Source of the DNA: Paramoeba atlantica
Taxonomy: Eukaryota > Discosea
Length of the DNA stretch: 64,000 bases
Direction of reading: 5' to 3'
Assembly: GCA_977017575.1 (NCBI GenBank)
Contig: CDRNVI010000024.1
Span: forward strand, 308,368 to 372,367
The notes under the pieces are model-generated. The model ran no database searches. It worked only from the letters and a program-made list of their open reading frames with translations, and was not told the origin of the DNA. The position numbers and the translations under genes are program-made. Every line of letters starts with the position of its first letter. Positions within the stretch are counted from its first letter, which is position 1. Below are positions 50,792 to 61,145 of this stretch, piece by piece.

Positions 50792-52561
50792 CTAAAGATT
50801 TCTTGCCACAATGTTGTCCTCGAAATCAACTTGTTTTTGCTCTCGCCTTTCCCAGAATTTCCCCTTCCCACCTTGCTTGTCCGCAGGCAGTACGCGGCGC
50901 TGAGTATGTCTTCCCACGGGCTCTGTTTCCCGATCAAATTGGTCCCCGGAGTTATTCACATCGGGCTGCGACTGCGGCCTGCGTGACATCTTTTGTAGAA
51001 CCATGTTGAGCGTTTGTTCCTCCTTGCCCTCCCCAGAGAAGCGCTCATTCCACTTCTCCCTTCTTCGGTCGAGGTTAGCGTTTTGTATAGCCATGGCCAC
51101 CTCAAAGGGAACAGAGCCAATTGCTTTTTTGTACTCGTACAACGTGGAGCATCGTGCCAGGGCGGGTCCCCACTCGTGCTCCGTCATCACACGATGCATC
51201 TCCGCAAGCAGCCGGCCAATAATCTGCGTCAGTGTTCTGTCCGGGGTGTGTACAAAACTACCAATCCCGGTACGCTCCTCAATATAACCTCGAATCCAGT
51301 CCAGGTCCGATGAGGCGTTGTAGAACAGTCGCATGGCCTCGACCTTGGCATCGGAGTCCTGTCTCTCTTTTTGAATCAATTCCTGGACTTGTTCCTTCGT
51401 CCTGCCCGCGGTGATTCCCCTGGGGTAGAGATGCTTTTCCAGCGCTGCCGCATACACGCGGTCGCGCATGTCCGTTAACCCCAATGACTCACACTCAGGC
51501 GACAACACCACATCCCGTGCAATCAACCCCCCGACCCCCGTGGTCTCACGGAAACACTCATCATACTCTGTGGTGTCCGTCCAAATAAACTCGTAGTACC
51601 GTTTCTGGAGCATCTCGTGCACCGCCATAGGGTTCTCCGTGTTCTCTGGAGCGTCCAACACAAACCCCAGCTCCTCATAACGCAGCACCACCCCATCCGG
51701 ATCCGGATCCCAACGCATACTCGGGAGCCTTGGAAGCCAATCATTCATCCGACCATCCCGAAACCCCACAGGGCTCCACCCCTCCCAACGGTAATTAGGT
51801 GGCAACCCCAGCTCCTTCCGCCGGTACGCCTTCTCCAAATCATACAACGCGTCCACCATAGGCATCGAAAACTTTGGAGCCCCAATCTGGGGTCCACTCT
51901 CATAGGGATTCCTCCCCCCCTGTTCCCCCTGCTCGTGTTCTCTCTCCGCCCTCCCGTTCACATCGTGCCTCCACAGATGTATCCGTAGCCGGTGGGGGTG
52001 GTAGAACGGGTAGTACACCCCGATCACCCTCCAGTACCGGGCCTGTCGCACCCACACCTGTGCCTTCTCCACCCACCTCGGGGCCATCACATCGGCGTAC
52101 CCGCGAATGGAGAGGTCTTTGAGAAACAGCGGAATCGCCTCGGGTTTGTCAAACGCGAGGTCGATGAGCGGCTTCTCCTTCTCGTCCCAGTCCGTGGCGC
52201 GGGACTGCCAGGGGAGGGAGGGGGCGCGGGGGGGGGAGGTGTCGACCCACGGGGCCGGGGGCTGCCAGGTGCGGTGGGATTGTTTCGGGTAGGCGTAGGG
52301 GCTGAACTCCTCGCGGGGGAGGAGGAAGGCGGATTTGTGGTTGAGGCGCCACCGTGGGGGGAGCAGGGAGGTGGTGCCGGGGGTGAGGTAGTGGACAGGG
52401 GGGTCGGGGGAGGAGGGGGAGGGGGGGACAGAGGAAGGGGGGAGGAGAAGGGGGGGACAACGGAGATACATGGGGGAGGGGGGGGAGAGAGGAGAAGGAG
52501 ATGATGTAAGGATGAGTGATCTTCTTTTATGAAGAAAGGGAAAGGGTTGTCGGTTGGACAT
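50792..52561 (-). CDS. unknown protein, possibly mitochondrial
   Basis: The frame opens with TTG at 52654; the first ATG, at 52561, gives 589 residues starting MSNRQPFPFLHKRRS, basic and Ser-rich like a mitochondrial presequence, followed by a Pro-rich stretch. The rest is rich in Trp, Tyr and Arg (WVEKAQVWVRQARYWRVIGV, LPPNYRWEGWSPVGFRDG) and ends in a charged helical region. No family recognised. Style resembles lineage-specific mitoribosomal or respiratory proteins, which is only a guess. The 5' half is strongly GC-rich. Confidence 0.7.
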   Translation of the reverse strand: MSNRQPFPFLHKRRSLILTSSPSPLSPPSPMYLRCPPLLLPPSSVPPSPSSPDPPVHYLTPGTTSLLPPRWRLNHKSAFLLPREEFSPYAYPKQSHRTWQPPAPWVDTSPPRAPSLPWQSRATDWDEKEKPLIDLAFDKPEAIPLFLKDLSIRGYADVMAPRWVEKAQVWVRQARYWRVIGVYYPFYHPHRLRIHLWRHDVNGRAEREHEQGEQGGRNPYESGPQIGAPKFSMPMVDALYDLEKAYRRKELGLPPNYRWEGWSPVGFRDGRMNDWLPRLPSMRWDPDPDGVVLRYEELGFVLDAPENTENPMAVHEMLQKRYYEFIWTDTTEYDECFRETTGVGGLIARDVVLSPECESLGLTDMRDRVYAAALEKHLYPRGITAGRTKEQVQELIQKERQDSDAKVEAMRLFYNASSDLDWIRGYIEERTGIGSFVHTPDRTLTQIIGRLLAEMHRVMTEHEWGPALARCSTLYEYKKAIGSVPFEVAMAIQNANLDRRREKWNERFSGEGKEEQTLNMVLQKMSRRPQSQPDVNNSGDQFDRETEPVGRHTQRRVLPADKQGGKGKFWERREQKQVDFEDNIVARNL

Positions 52562-52654
52562 TGTTGATCTTTTCGTTACAGTGCCCGTAAAAAAATGTTT
52601 CTCGAAACTTATACCCGAATCGTCGGACACGTCTGGATGGCTGAGGGCCCGCAA

Positions 52655-53148
52655 CCTTTCCAGGCCAAACGGGCCATGAACATAAACGTTATCTTTTTTC
52701 TTATCCTTTTTTCTTTCCCCAAGGCGGAATTCTCCTCGCTAAGTTTTGATCAAATCTAGCATTCATGGGTAATCCCTGAGTTCCATAAGGTTTATCCGGA
52801 AAACAGGGGACCGTGAATGCACTTCCAAAAAACAATTTCGTCTCCCCGCACTATTCAGTGATTAGTAGAATTAGGCAAAATTAAACACTACTCCCCCCTC
52901 CATAAGTAATTATAAATACACCTCGAACTAGCACTTTTACTCCCTTGTGACTTATAATTCCTATGCCTTTCATAAGTAATTATAAAAGCAACTTAGATCG
53001 ATTCGATCGATAATTTTTTTGCCTCGTATTTTTTTTGTTTTCTTTTTTGTTGATTTCTGATGAGCTTGACAACCTTGCTGAGATTGGAGTGGAACGATTA
53101 GCTATCTGAATATTGTATAGACGATTAGCTATCTGTTATTTGTGAACT
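52655..53148. other. intergenic spacer before the Tc1 element
   Basis: Holds two copies of CATAAGTAATTATAA (about 52902 and 52971); the same word recurs at 56604 beside a retroelement end. No gene seen. Confidence 0.45.
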
Positions 53149-53150
53149 TA

Positions 53151-54690
53151 CAGGGGTGCGGGTCTAAAGGTAGGGGGGGTCTAAAATTCGTAAAAGTTGT
53201 CCAATTTTGGAAAATAATAGCGCATTGGATAGCTCTCACAGAGTTGTATGTTTTAGGCGCATTAAAATCCTGTGATTTTAACGTACATATTTTTTGATAC
53301 CACATTTCGCTTTTTTCCCTCGCAGGAATTACATTTTTTACTAGAAAATGCCCCAAAAGCGCGCTCGCTCGAGGACTTCCCGTGGAGTACTGAGCGATAG
53401 ATCGTATTCTTCCCCCGCCCCCGTCAAAGAGAGTCACCGCATGCTTTTGGTGGCGGAATACGAGCGCACAGGATCGTACTCCGCTACGGCGCAGCACTTT
53501 GGTGTTCATGAGAACACTGTAAAACGTTGGGTTGAACGTTTTACCCTTACGGGTGACGTGTTAACGGCATCCCGAGAGCGTGTCTCGACGGTGGTTACCC
53601 CTGCGTTCCTGGATGTGGCTCTCAAGCTTGTCGACGAGGGGTATCGCGACCTTGTTTACGGCGTAGAGAGCTGGAGCGATCTTCTGCGAGAGATCCGTAG
53701 CCAAGGATTCACCTGCAGTAGACGGACCCTAGTCGACATATTGAAGAAGCAAGGCGTTGTGCTCCGCACTCTTCGGCGACGACCATCACTCACACTCGAA
53801 CACAAGGAGAAACGGTTGCAATTTTGTAAGGCGATGCTCGAGAAGAGCGACGCTCAACTCCTTCATTTTGTTTATTGTGACGAAAAGAAGTTTACTTGCG
53901 GTCGTGGGCGTTCCGGGCGAACTTACCTTTGTCGGAGGACGGACCCCCATAAGGAACAACGAGGCGAGCTAGAATCATGGTACGGCGGAAATGGGATTAT
54001 GGTTTGGATGGGTGTGAGCCTCAAACACGGCTTCCATCTCCACATTTTCCCTCCTCGAAATTCAGAAGGCCGGAAACTCACCGTTACGGGTGAAATTTTT
54101 GATCAGGCTCTGAAAAAGCCACGGGGCTTTCTTCAATATTTAAAGCGAAATCCAGCGGCCACGATTGCCATGGACAACTGCCCGGCCCACAACAAGGCGC
54201 GTGCCACGTTCCGTGATACAGGAATTTCCGTCCTCCCCTGGCCTGCAAAATCTCCAGACCTGAATCCGATCGAAAATTTGTGGTCTGTGATGGACACAGA
54301 CAAAAATCTTCTTCGACCCCGAAATCGACAGCAACTGGAAGCCGCCATTGAGGCGTCTTTCCTTAAATTGAAACAGACCCACTCTGCAACGGTTCAGAAA
54401 ACGTTGAAGAGTTTCAGGAAGCGTTGTGAAATTGTTATTAGTCGGAACGGGGGGCACTGTGGTTACTAATTGTCTTTTGCAATCCAAATTACAGAAATTA
54501 TTGACATCACTAAAGTGCTGCAAGATGTGTTTTTGACCCCTACATGAAAGGGGGGTACCCCCCAAACCCCGGATGCTACCTATCCTAAAACATACAACTC
54601 TGTGAGAGCTATCCAATGCGCTATTACTTTCCAAAATTGGACAACTTTTACGAATTTTAGATCCCCCACACCTTTAGATTCGCACCCCTG
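53151..54690 (+). mobile_element. intact Tc1/mariner-superfamily transposon
   Basis: 1540 bases. Inverted repeats of 107 bases at 53151-53257 and 54584-54690, starting CAGGGGTGCG, highly similar to each other, each with a G-rich tract. TA stands on both sides (53149-53150, 54691-54692). It carries one uninterrupted transposase gene. Of all elements in the window this one looks complete and most recent. Confidence 0.93.
53348..54469 (+). CDS. Tc1/mariner transposase, full length
   Basis: Cuts and pastes the element that carries it. 373 residues from ATG. A paired HTH region (ATAQHFGVHENTVKRWVERF and a second HTH near SWSDLLREIRSQGFTCSRRT) precedes the catalytic domain: first Asp in FVYCDEKKFTCG, second in AMDNCPAHNKA, Glu in SPDLNPIENLW. 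By my count 32 residues separate the last two acids. The C-terminus ends NGGHCGY, as does the deleted relative at 11.0 kb (NGGHSGY). No frame breaks, all three acids present, so it is likely functional. Confidence 0.95.
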   Translation: MPQKRARSRTSRGVLSDRSYSSPAPVKESHRMLLVAEYERTGSYSATAQHFGVHENTVKRWVERFTLTGDVLTASRERVSTVVTPAFLDVALKLVDEGYRDLVYGVESWSDLLREIRSQGFTCSRRTLVDILKKQGVVLRTLRRRPSLTLEHKEKRLQFCKAMLEKSDAQLLHFVYCDEKKFTCGRGRSGRTYLCRRTDPHKEQRGELESWYGGNGIMVWMGVSLKHGFHLHIFPPRNSEGRKLTVTGEIFDQALKKPRGFLQYLKRNPAATIAMDNCPAHNKARATFRDTGISVLPWPAKSPDLNPIENLWSVMDTDKNLLRPRNRQQLEAAIEASFLKLKQTHSATVQKTLKSFRKRCEIVISRNGGHCGY

Positions 54691-54796
54691 TATGATAACA
54701 ATTGTCTAAGATAATATAAGTTTATGATAAGAATTTTAAAGATGTGCAACGATTGTTTGAGTGAGTTGGGCTTTATTGTGTTGTAGCAAGTGATTA

Positions 54797-55668
54797 TTGC
54801 GGTGGTTGTAAAACTACCGCTCTACCCTCGATTATAGAAAAAAAAGTGAACAAAAACAGTGAAAATATAAAGAGGAACACAGTAATATAATAGAAGAAAA
54901 AATAAAAGGGGGCTCCGGTGGTCTAAAACTGAAAAAAAAAATTGATAAAAATGGGGGGTCTAGGGTGGGCATACCGCACGAATTTTTTTTTTTCGATAAA
55001 AACCCGCAGAAGGGGTATCCGGGGTCTTGTCGCGTATTTTCCACCCCCCTACCCGGGGGTGACCCCCCCGCGTATGCGCAGGACGGGTCCGCCAAGTTCG
55101 GATTTTTTCGGAAATTTACTTTTGAAAAAAATTTCAACTTGGCGAAAAAAATGGCAAAAGAACTATTTTTCCAAAATCGTTTTCCCTATTGTATTTTGAC
55201 AGTGTGGGACCTATACTAGCTTTCTAAGCAGTTGTTTTCGCCAGATATCCCGTCTTCGAGCCGTGGTCCGCCCCTCAAAATGACCCATTTTTGACTAAAA
55301 AAGGTGAAAAAGTATTTTTCGGACCCCAAGGGGCCCTTTTGTGTCGAAAGAATGATATGGTTGGAGTCGTATTCTCTACCCAATACGTTCGGTAGGCTTT
55401 CGTTCATGCCTACGAGCGATTTCCCACGCGCAAATGTCGGATTTAGTGCTCTGAGAGCAAAAATACACAAAAATGACCCGATTTTTACCGGAGAATCGGC
55501 TAATTGTGGCTATAATACTTCAATTTTCTTCAGCTTTCCACGCCAAATTTTCTTTTTTAGGCTCTTCGTTAAACGCGGAGGTAGTTTTCAACGCGAAGAG
55601 CGCAGCATGAGTGACTTCTAAGTTGGAAACAACCACTGCGTTTAACGAAGAGCCTAAAAAAGAAATTT
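54797..55668 (-). repeat. R1 repeat copy e, most complete
   Basis: Reverse orientation: terminal ATTGCGGTGGTTGTAAAACT plus CGCTCTACCCTCGATTATAG at 54797, then a shared block with GTGAACAAAAACAGTGAAAA, the GCTCCGGTGGTC and GGTGACCCCCC blocks, and the hairpin at 55548-55668. About 870 bases, with both ends and no insertion. It starts about 105 bases beyond the Tc1 element. Confidence 0.8.
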
Positions 55669-55774
55669 TCTTGATCTAGATTCATAGTTCATTTATTCTC
55701 TTTTCGCTTTTTCGTGCCCACCCACCGGCCCCCTACGCCGGCCGGGCGCGGAACGCCCGTTCGTACTACATTTT

Positions 55775-56397
55775 AGTTTGACTGAACCATGCTCCAAACG
55801 TTTTCTATTGGAGAGAGATCGGGGGAGTTGAGCGGACAATTTTTCAATAATTTCATGTTGCCGTCCTCAAGGTACGCTTTTGTTTCCTTGGCAGTCTAAG
55901 GTGTTGCCCCATCTTGCTGAAAAATACAGTTTGAGGGGAATGGTACTTTTTTTAATGTTTTAATGTACGAAACACATGTAATTGAGATGGGTGGGAGAAC
56001 AACAAGGTGTCTTTTGATTCTGTTTTTTACTTCAGGGCTCAGAGTATAAACATTTTCAGGCGAATTCTTTTTCAAATATTTTCGAATATGTTTCACATTG
56101 ACATTAAACTCGCGGGATACTTGCCTTATCGCAACCCCTTGGCCAAGCCTCATGCGCAATAACACTTTTCCACTTTCTGTAAGACCAACCCTGGGGAGTC
56201 GATACGTCTTTCTTGGCATGAAAAGTGATTTTTTTTAAAATATAAATTCAACTTTTTTTTATTTTCCGAAATGACCTAAAGACAACGGGAACGAACAGAT
56301 CTCAAAATTTTGCACGATAAAGTGGTGCGATAACCCCCCTAGCCCCCCTCGTGCAAAAAATAAGGGTGGGTGCCTTTTTGATGCGGAGGGGTTTATA
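55775..56397 (-). mobile_element. internally deleted mariner, HTH joined to catalytic tail
   Basis: The 5' end at about 56345-56397 has the TATAAACC-type terminus and a C-rich tract. Frame 55896-56219 (minus) holds the HTH (VAIRQVSREFNVNVKHIRK), then jumps to the VVLPPISITCVSYI block and FQQDGATP before a TAG stop. The frame then continues past the stop to NSPDLSPIENVWSM. The first catalytic region is deleted. Closest relative in the window: the element at 3595-5208. Confidence 0.75.
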
Positions 56398-56703
56398 ACT
56401 GGATAACTTAATTTTACCCCCCCCATGCCCCCCTTCACCCCGAGAGGAAGACCCCCCTTGTTTCGCACGCCCGCTTTGTCGCCCTCCTCGCCCGCCCTGT
56501 CTGCCGCCCTCCTCGCCCGCCTGTCCAGAATCATCAACATCATGAAGAGTATTAGTGCGAAATTCCAATTTTTTACCCCTCTCCAGGTTCACTAGGTTCA
56601 CATCCATAAGTAATTATAATTATAATTATATTTTTTTTGTCATCCCCCGAGCCCATTGGCGCACGCCCCTACGGTACCAGTTTTGTACCGCGGCATGCGC
56701 TAT

Positions 56704-57147
56704 CTAGGCGTTCCCCTTTTGGATGGCTACCCCGATTGCCATAATAAAATGGCTGAGGCAACCATTCTTCTCGCCGGTGGCCTTCCGAGCGACCAGATTT
56801 AGAAACTGGAGGGTCTCGGGGCTGGGGACACCGTACGTGGTGAAGGCCAAAGGGAAGAAATCCATCTCCCTGGGCCCCGCCATTTCCTCGTGAGTGCGCC
56901 TTTTGAGACGCTCTGCCTGCCTCACGGTGAAGGAGGGCTCAGCTGCCTCCTTATCCACGTAGGACGGTGCCAGTGGGTTCACCACCGTCACGTCCACTAG
57001 GACTAGTTTCCGCCCCAAAAGGAAACAAATGTCCGGTCCCCGACCGGTATCGAGTCTAGGTTCGACTAGGCCTGGGGAGAATCCGTACTGGATTATACTG
57101 TACCCCCCCCGTTTATAATAGCATCGCTTTTGCCCAAAGAAACGCAC
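56704..57147 (-). pseudogene. non-LTR retroelement 3' end with restriction-like endonuclease, copy 1
   Basis: Shows the R-PD-D-type nuclease pattern: VEPRLDTGRGPDICFLLG then LVLVDVTVVNPLAPSY, followed by a helical tail. This is the C-terminal nuclease of site-specific non-LTR elements such as the CRE/R2 types. It starts at a GTG with no upstream reverse transcriptase, so it is 5' truncated. Downstream, about 56690-56620, comes a GC-rich 3' UTR and then repeated ATAATT, possibly the retroelement tail. Confidence 0.65.
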
Positions 57148-57149
57148 AA

Positions 57150-57907
57150 CGACTGCCTTTCGACATCTTCCTTCAACTAGCGGATACGTTAATCCTTACC
57201 TTTTCAGATACGCTATCATGTTTAGATTAGGCATCAAACCCCCTTCGTTGCCGGATCAAGTGAGTTGCTCTGGATGCGCTGCTCAGATAAAATCAGAGGA
57301 AATCCTTCACCACATTGTGGGTTGTACAAAGTGTTCTGGAATGAACGCTACACGAAAACACTCATCTCTAGTGCGCTTTCTAGCCGAACTTTGCTCAAAA
57401 GCAGGCCTCCAGTCCGTCATAGAACCTCGCACTTATTCATCCTTCTATTGTACCAAGTGCAAGGCACACGTCTCCGCTGATGCGATTGATAACCATCCGT
57501 GCCGCGCACGAAGAATAAGGTCAGGCCCCGACCTCGGAATTATGTGGCCCCATATGGGTGAAGTACTTTACGACCTCACAGTTGTCCACACCGGTAGCCC
57601 AAGCTATCGAAAAATGACAGAAGCTCAGCTCCTGCAAAATGCTATTGAGAGAAAGCAGAAGAAATACGTTGAGAAGGGGGGGATTGATGAAGACTTTTTT
57701 CGCTGCATCTCCATGACAGAAGGCGGTTTCTTACACAGCCATACGAAAAATCTCCTTTCCTGTCTAGCAAAGAAAGCCGAACTTAAAGTCCCTGAAGTAC
57801 TAGAAGCTTTTCAACTTGAGATTGAAAAGCTTAATGCATATACAATAGTTGCGCAACTGCGCGATTATCTACCCCGAGCATCGTGGCTGGGTTCACTGCA
57901 ATCGTAA
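57150..57907 (+). pseudogene. non-LTR retroelement 3' end with restriction-like endonuclease, copy 2
   Basis: ATG at 57218, but the frame is open and plausible back to about 57150 (the end of a reverse-transcriptase thumb). It has a C-x2-C-x8-H-x4-C knuckle (CSGCAAQIKSEEILHHIVGC), a second Cys pair (CTKCKAHV) and the nuclease core SGPDLGIMWPHMGEVLYDLT. It differs clearly from copy 1 and faces away from it, head to head across about 10 bases. 5' truncated. Confidence 0.7.
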
Positions 57908-59452
57908 AGAATCCGTAAAGATTACGAATTGGTTACGAATTTTCATTAACTGAAAGAAGAAATGATGTTTTATTATATTATATTAAAGTTTAAACGTATG
58001 CGTCTGGCATACTCCAAATTCCTACAAATGCACCACAAATATTTCCATCCATGACCTTAAGACCTAACAAAAGAAAGGGTCTTAACAAAAGAAAGGGTCT
58101 TAACAAAAGAAAGGGTCTTAACAAAAGAAAGGGTCTTAACAAAAGAAAGGGTCATTAACAAAAGAAAGGGTCTTAACAAAAGAAAGGGTCATTAACAAAA
58201 GAAAGGGTCTTAACAAAAGAAAGGGTCTTAACAAAAGAAAGGGTCTTAACAAAAGAAAGGGTCTTAACAAAAGTTACTTAGTGTTCCCCTACTTGAACGA
58301 GGTGAAGATCCAATTCCCGCAGACTCCTCACTTTTAACAGTACAGAAATCCATACCTACAAACGCGACGCCCCGAATCAATGCCTCCTCCCAGTGCACAG
58401 CGGAATTTATATCCCCAGGCCGAGAAACCTGCTGAAACCAGTTCACACAACACGGAACGACACAGTGCTTTGCCGAGCCCAGCTCGGCTTGCAAAGCTAG
58501 GGAATCATTCCCTGGGAATGTTGCGGGGGCCGTGGGAAATACGATGCGGCCTCCTTGATGGCCAGGTCGCGCCGGCCACACAGAAAACAACAACACGAAA
58601 AGCGCAAGCGGTTACAACGGGTCTAGGAAACGATTCTTTGATCATCCGTCTGCTATTAAAACTCGAAACACTGGAGGTGACGAAACTACGAAAGAGAAAC
58701 GATTATATCCAACCGGGTCAGTGTCAAACCGAGGTACCGCCTAGAACGTGAGAGTAGTGCGGACCTGTTCACTCCTCAAGATAGAGGCACGTATCGCGGA
58801 AATCAAGTGACTATGAAACGTTAAGGTCGAGGTCACGTGGTATGAAAATACGCGTGGTCGCATTATGAGAGCGCGGTATGAGTCCCCTTGGACAATAACA
58901 AGGATCGCACCTCATCAACATTGTCGCATCGCATACGTACCCTTTCAAAGGTAAAACTTCGTTTGGTTCCCAGCGCTCTTTATCAGGGAAGCGATCGTCT
59001 TACAGCGATCGTCTACAGCGGTGTAGGAGAAAGAGGGATCAACAGCAAAAAAGCGACCCAGAGAAACTACTTTCTTCCACAATGAGCTCGTCACACAGCT
59101 CACGCACTCAACCTTCGCATGGGGAAGCACCTTTGAAGTCACGTTCCTCTCACGTGATGCGTTTCCCCTCCATACTTAAAGTTCAAAACGTGAATCTTTT
59201 CCTCATGATACTTTTAGCTCTACGTCACCTATTATATATCATTGATCTTGTACTATAATTGTGCTACTGTACCTAGTTACATGACATTGTAACTATTGCT
59301 CGAATTCTCCGCTTACTTCTCATCTTACTTTCTTTTGTATTAAACAACTTCAAAAAGAATCATTGACTACCAGTTAATTCTCGATTCTTCTAATCGAGGG
59401 AAGAGTGGTAGCTATGCAACCGCCTGAAAAAAATTAAACGTGACCCCCCTCT
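57908..59452. other. long stretch without a recognised gene
   Basis: Probably the 3' UTR of retroelement copy 2, then the 18-base minisatellite at 58064-58272, then about 1 kb of moderately GC-rich sequence with no convincing frame. At about 59385-59415 an R1-like terminal word (CGAGGGAAGAGTGGTAGCTA) occurs. I found no RNA gene. Confidence 0.4.
58064..58272. repeat. 18-base minisatellite, about 11 units
   Basis: Unit TAACAAAAGAAAGGGTCT repeated with nearly no change; two units are one base longer (GTCATTAAC). Purine-rich on the plus strand. Confidence 0.95.
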
Positions 59453-60793
59453 TCACTCATTTCCCACCACCACACGCTCCTCTGGCCTCACCCCTACATA
59501 CCTCCAATACGCCTCCAGCGACCGTTCGTTCCCGAGCCCATACTTCCCAATCTCCCGCAGCACCTCCTCCCGCCCCCCTCTCTCCATCTTCCCCTCCCAC
59601 TCCTCCCTCGTTTGGTTGACCTCCCGTACCCCTAACAAATACTGCAGCCGCAGTATCGACCTTCTCCTTTTCACCTTCCATTTCGGGTTTAAATAATCCC
59701 ACACCTTTGGGGCCTCTGTGCGGTACCCCACGTGGCACAGTGTCACCTCCCGCGGGCACACCAGGTGCCACCCCGCGGTCCAGGCCCGGATCCCATACAG
59801 CAGTGGTCCCCCCTCGAAGAGAAATCCCAAATAGGGATCCAACGGGACTTCCTTAAACAGAACCCCGGGAGCGAACAGCAGGGAACGACCCATAAATTTC
59901 TGTACCCGTAGCGGTTCGAAGTTTTCATTTGTTGTTATCCTTTGATTTGTTATTTTATTCTTATGATTTTTTTTATTACGCTTTACTTTTATGTTCTCTC
60001 GTATGGTACTATTGGTGGAGAGAAATCCAAAATCATTAAACGTGGCTTGATCCATACACAGCGGAGTAGAGGGGGGGAGTGGAGGGGAACAGGTGAGAGG
60101 GGAGACACCCGGCCGCACACGAATGGAGGGAGGGCGATGGGAGAGGATGACACGGGGGCCGAGGGTTTGGGAAGCTGAGTGGTACATTTTCAGTAGCGTG
60201 GTATCCCAGTGAGGGACAAACGTCGTGTGGGCGTCGACGTGTAAAACGTAGTCCTCCCCGCGGTAGAGGGCGCTGTGGAGAGTGGAAAGCGCCCAGGCAG
60301 GACCCTGGGCGTCCGCGGGGTCGAGGTATTTAAAACGTACCCGGGAGAAGGGGCAGAACGGGCCACGGGAGCACTGGGTGCGCCATACCGAGGGGACACA
60401 GGAGTCGTCGTCCTCGTAGGCTTGGATGAGAACCCCGACAGAGAGCCGGGAGGGGTTTTTGGCGTGCTGGAACAAACTTTGGAGCGTGGAGGAGCATGAG
60501 CCGTCGCGAAAGTTGGGTACTGCAACAAAAATGGTCGCAGTGTTCAAAGAAGGGGCGTCCGCGATGTTGGGTGATTTATCCGTTATGTTAAGTAAGCCAG
60601 CCGTATCGTACTCCACCTTTACAGCATCCTTTTGGTTCGAGGAGGTGTCCTGCGTAGGCCGAGCAGGATCCTCTATGTGATCAGGAATTTGTGAAATCTC
60701 ATCTGGGAAAGTAATCCAAATGAGTGCTAAAACGCTGAGTAAGACGGCAACGGTTCGGACTGTAAAAAGGGAGTTCCTTTGTACGCTTCTCAT
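59453..60793 (-). CDS. polypeptide/Skp1-type alpha-GlcNAc transferase
   Basis: Transfers GlcNAc to hydroxyproline or Thr. The family includes the Dictyostelium Skp1 enzyme and the Trypanosoma cruzi mucin-initiating enzymes. 446 residues. One N-terminal helix (VRTVAVLLSVLALIWITF, about 12-29) predicts a type II Golgi membrane protein. The domain opens with IFVAVPNFRDGSCSSTLQSL and has the metal motif VLHVDAHTTFVPHW. A Lys/Asn-rich segment of about 25 residues (IKVKRNKKNHKNKITNQ), coded by very AT-rich DNA, is inserted in the otherwise GC-rich second half. ATG at 60793. Acceptor unknown. Confidence 0.85.
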   Translation of the reverse strand: MRSVQRNSLFTVRTVAVLLSVLALIWITFPDEISQIPDHIEDPARPTQDTSSNQKDAVKVEYDTAGLLNITDKSPNIADAPSLNTATIFVAVPNFRDGSCSSTLQSLFQHAKNPSRLSVGVLIQAYEDDDSCVPSVWRTQCSRGPFCPFSRVRFKYLDPADAQGPAWALSTLHSALYRGEDYVLHVDAHTTFVPHWDTTLLKMYHSASQTLGPRVILSHRPPSIRVRPGVSPLTCSPPLPPSTPLCMDQATFNDFGFLSTNSTIRENIKVKRNKKNHKNKITNQRITTNENFEPLRVQKFMGRSLLFAPGVLFKEVPLDPYLGFLFEGGPLLYGIRAWTAGWHLVCPREVTLCHVGYRTEAPKVWDYLNPKWKVKRRRSILRLQYLLGVREVNQTREEWEGKMERGGREEVLREIGKYGLGNERSLEAYWRYVGVRPEERVVVGNE

Positions 60794-61145
60794 TCACTAA
60801 GTGTATAAGTCACGTTGCAGTCAGTCACGAAGACTTGAATTAAGACGAGGGAGCAAGAAGGGCATTTTAAGTATCCATCTTTAAAAATTTTGAAATCATA
60901 AAAGTACATGCACATGTAGATACGTAAAACCGTTCTTGGTAGCAGAAAGAATCAAAACACACATGACAAGGTCCCTCTTTAATACCTACACACATGTTAC
61001 CTACACACGTAAAACCTTAAAGGTCTTTACACTCCTTCAATAACACAGATGTACAAATGCAACAAATGTCAATAATTCAGTCCTTTAGAATCTAATACCT
61101 CCCTACGATAATTTCTCAACGTACAAATTTCCTCAAGTTCAATCC
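60794..61145. other. AT-rich intergenic spacer
   Basis: No gene or repeat seen apart from short duplicated words CCTACACACATG/CCTACACACGT near 60990. Confidence 0.4.

Noticed and set aside
58264-58751. Overlapping frames of 110-123 codons on both strands
   Set aside because: No domain, no codon pattern and no agreement on strand; not supported as a gene.
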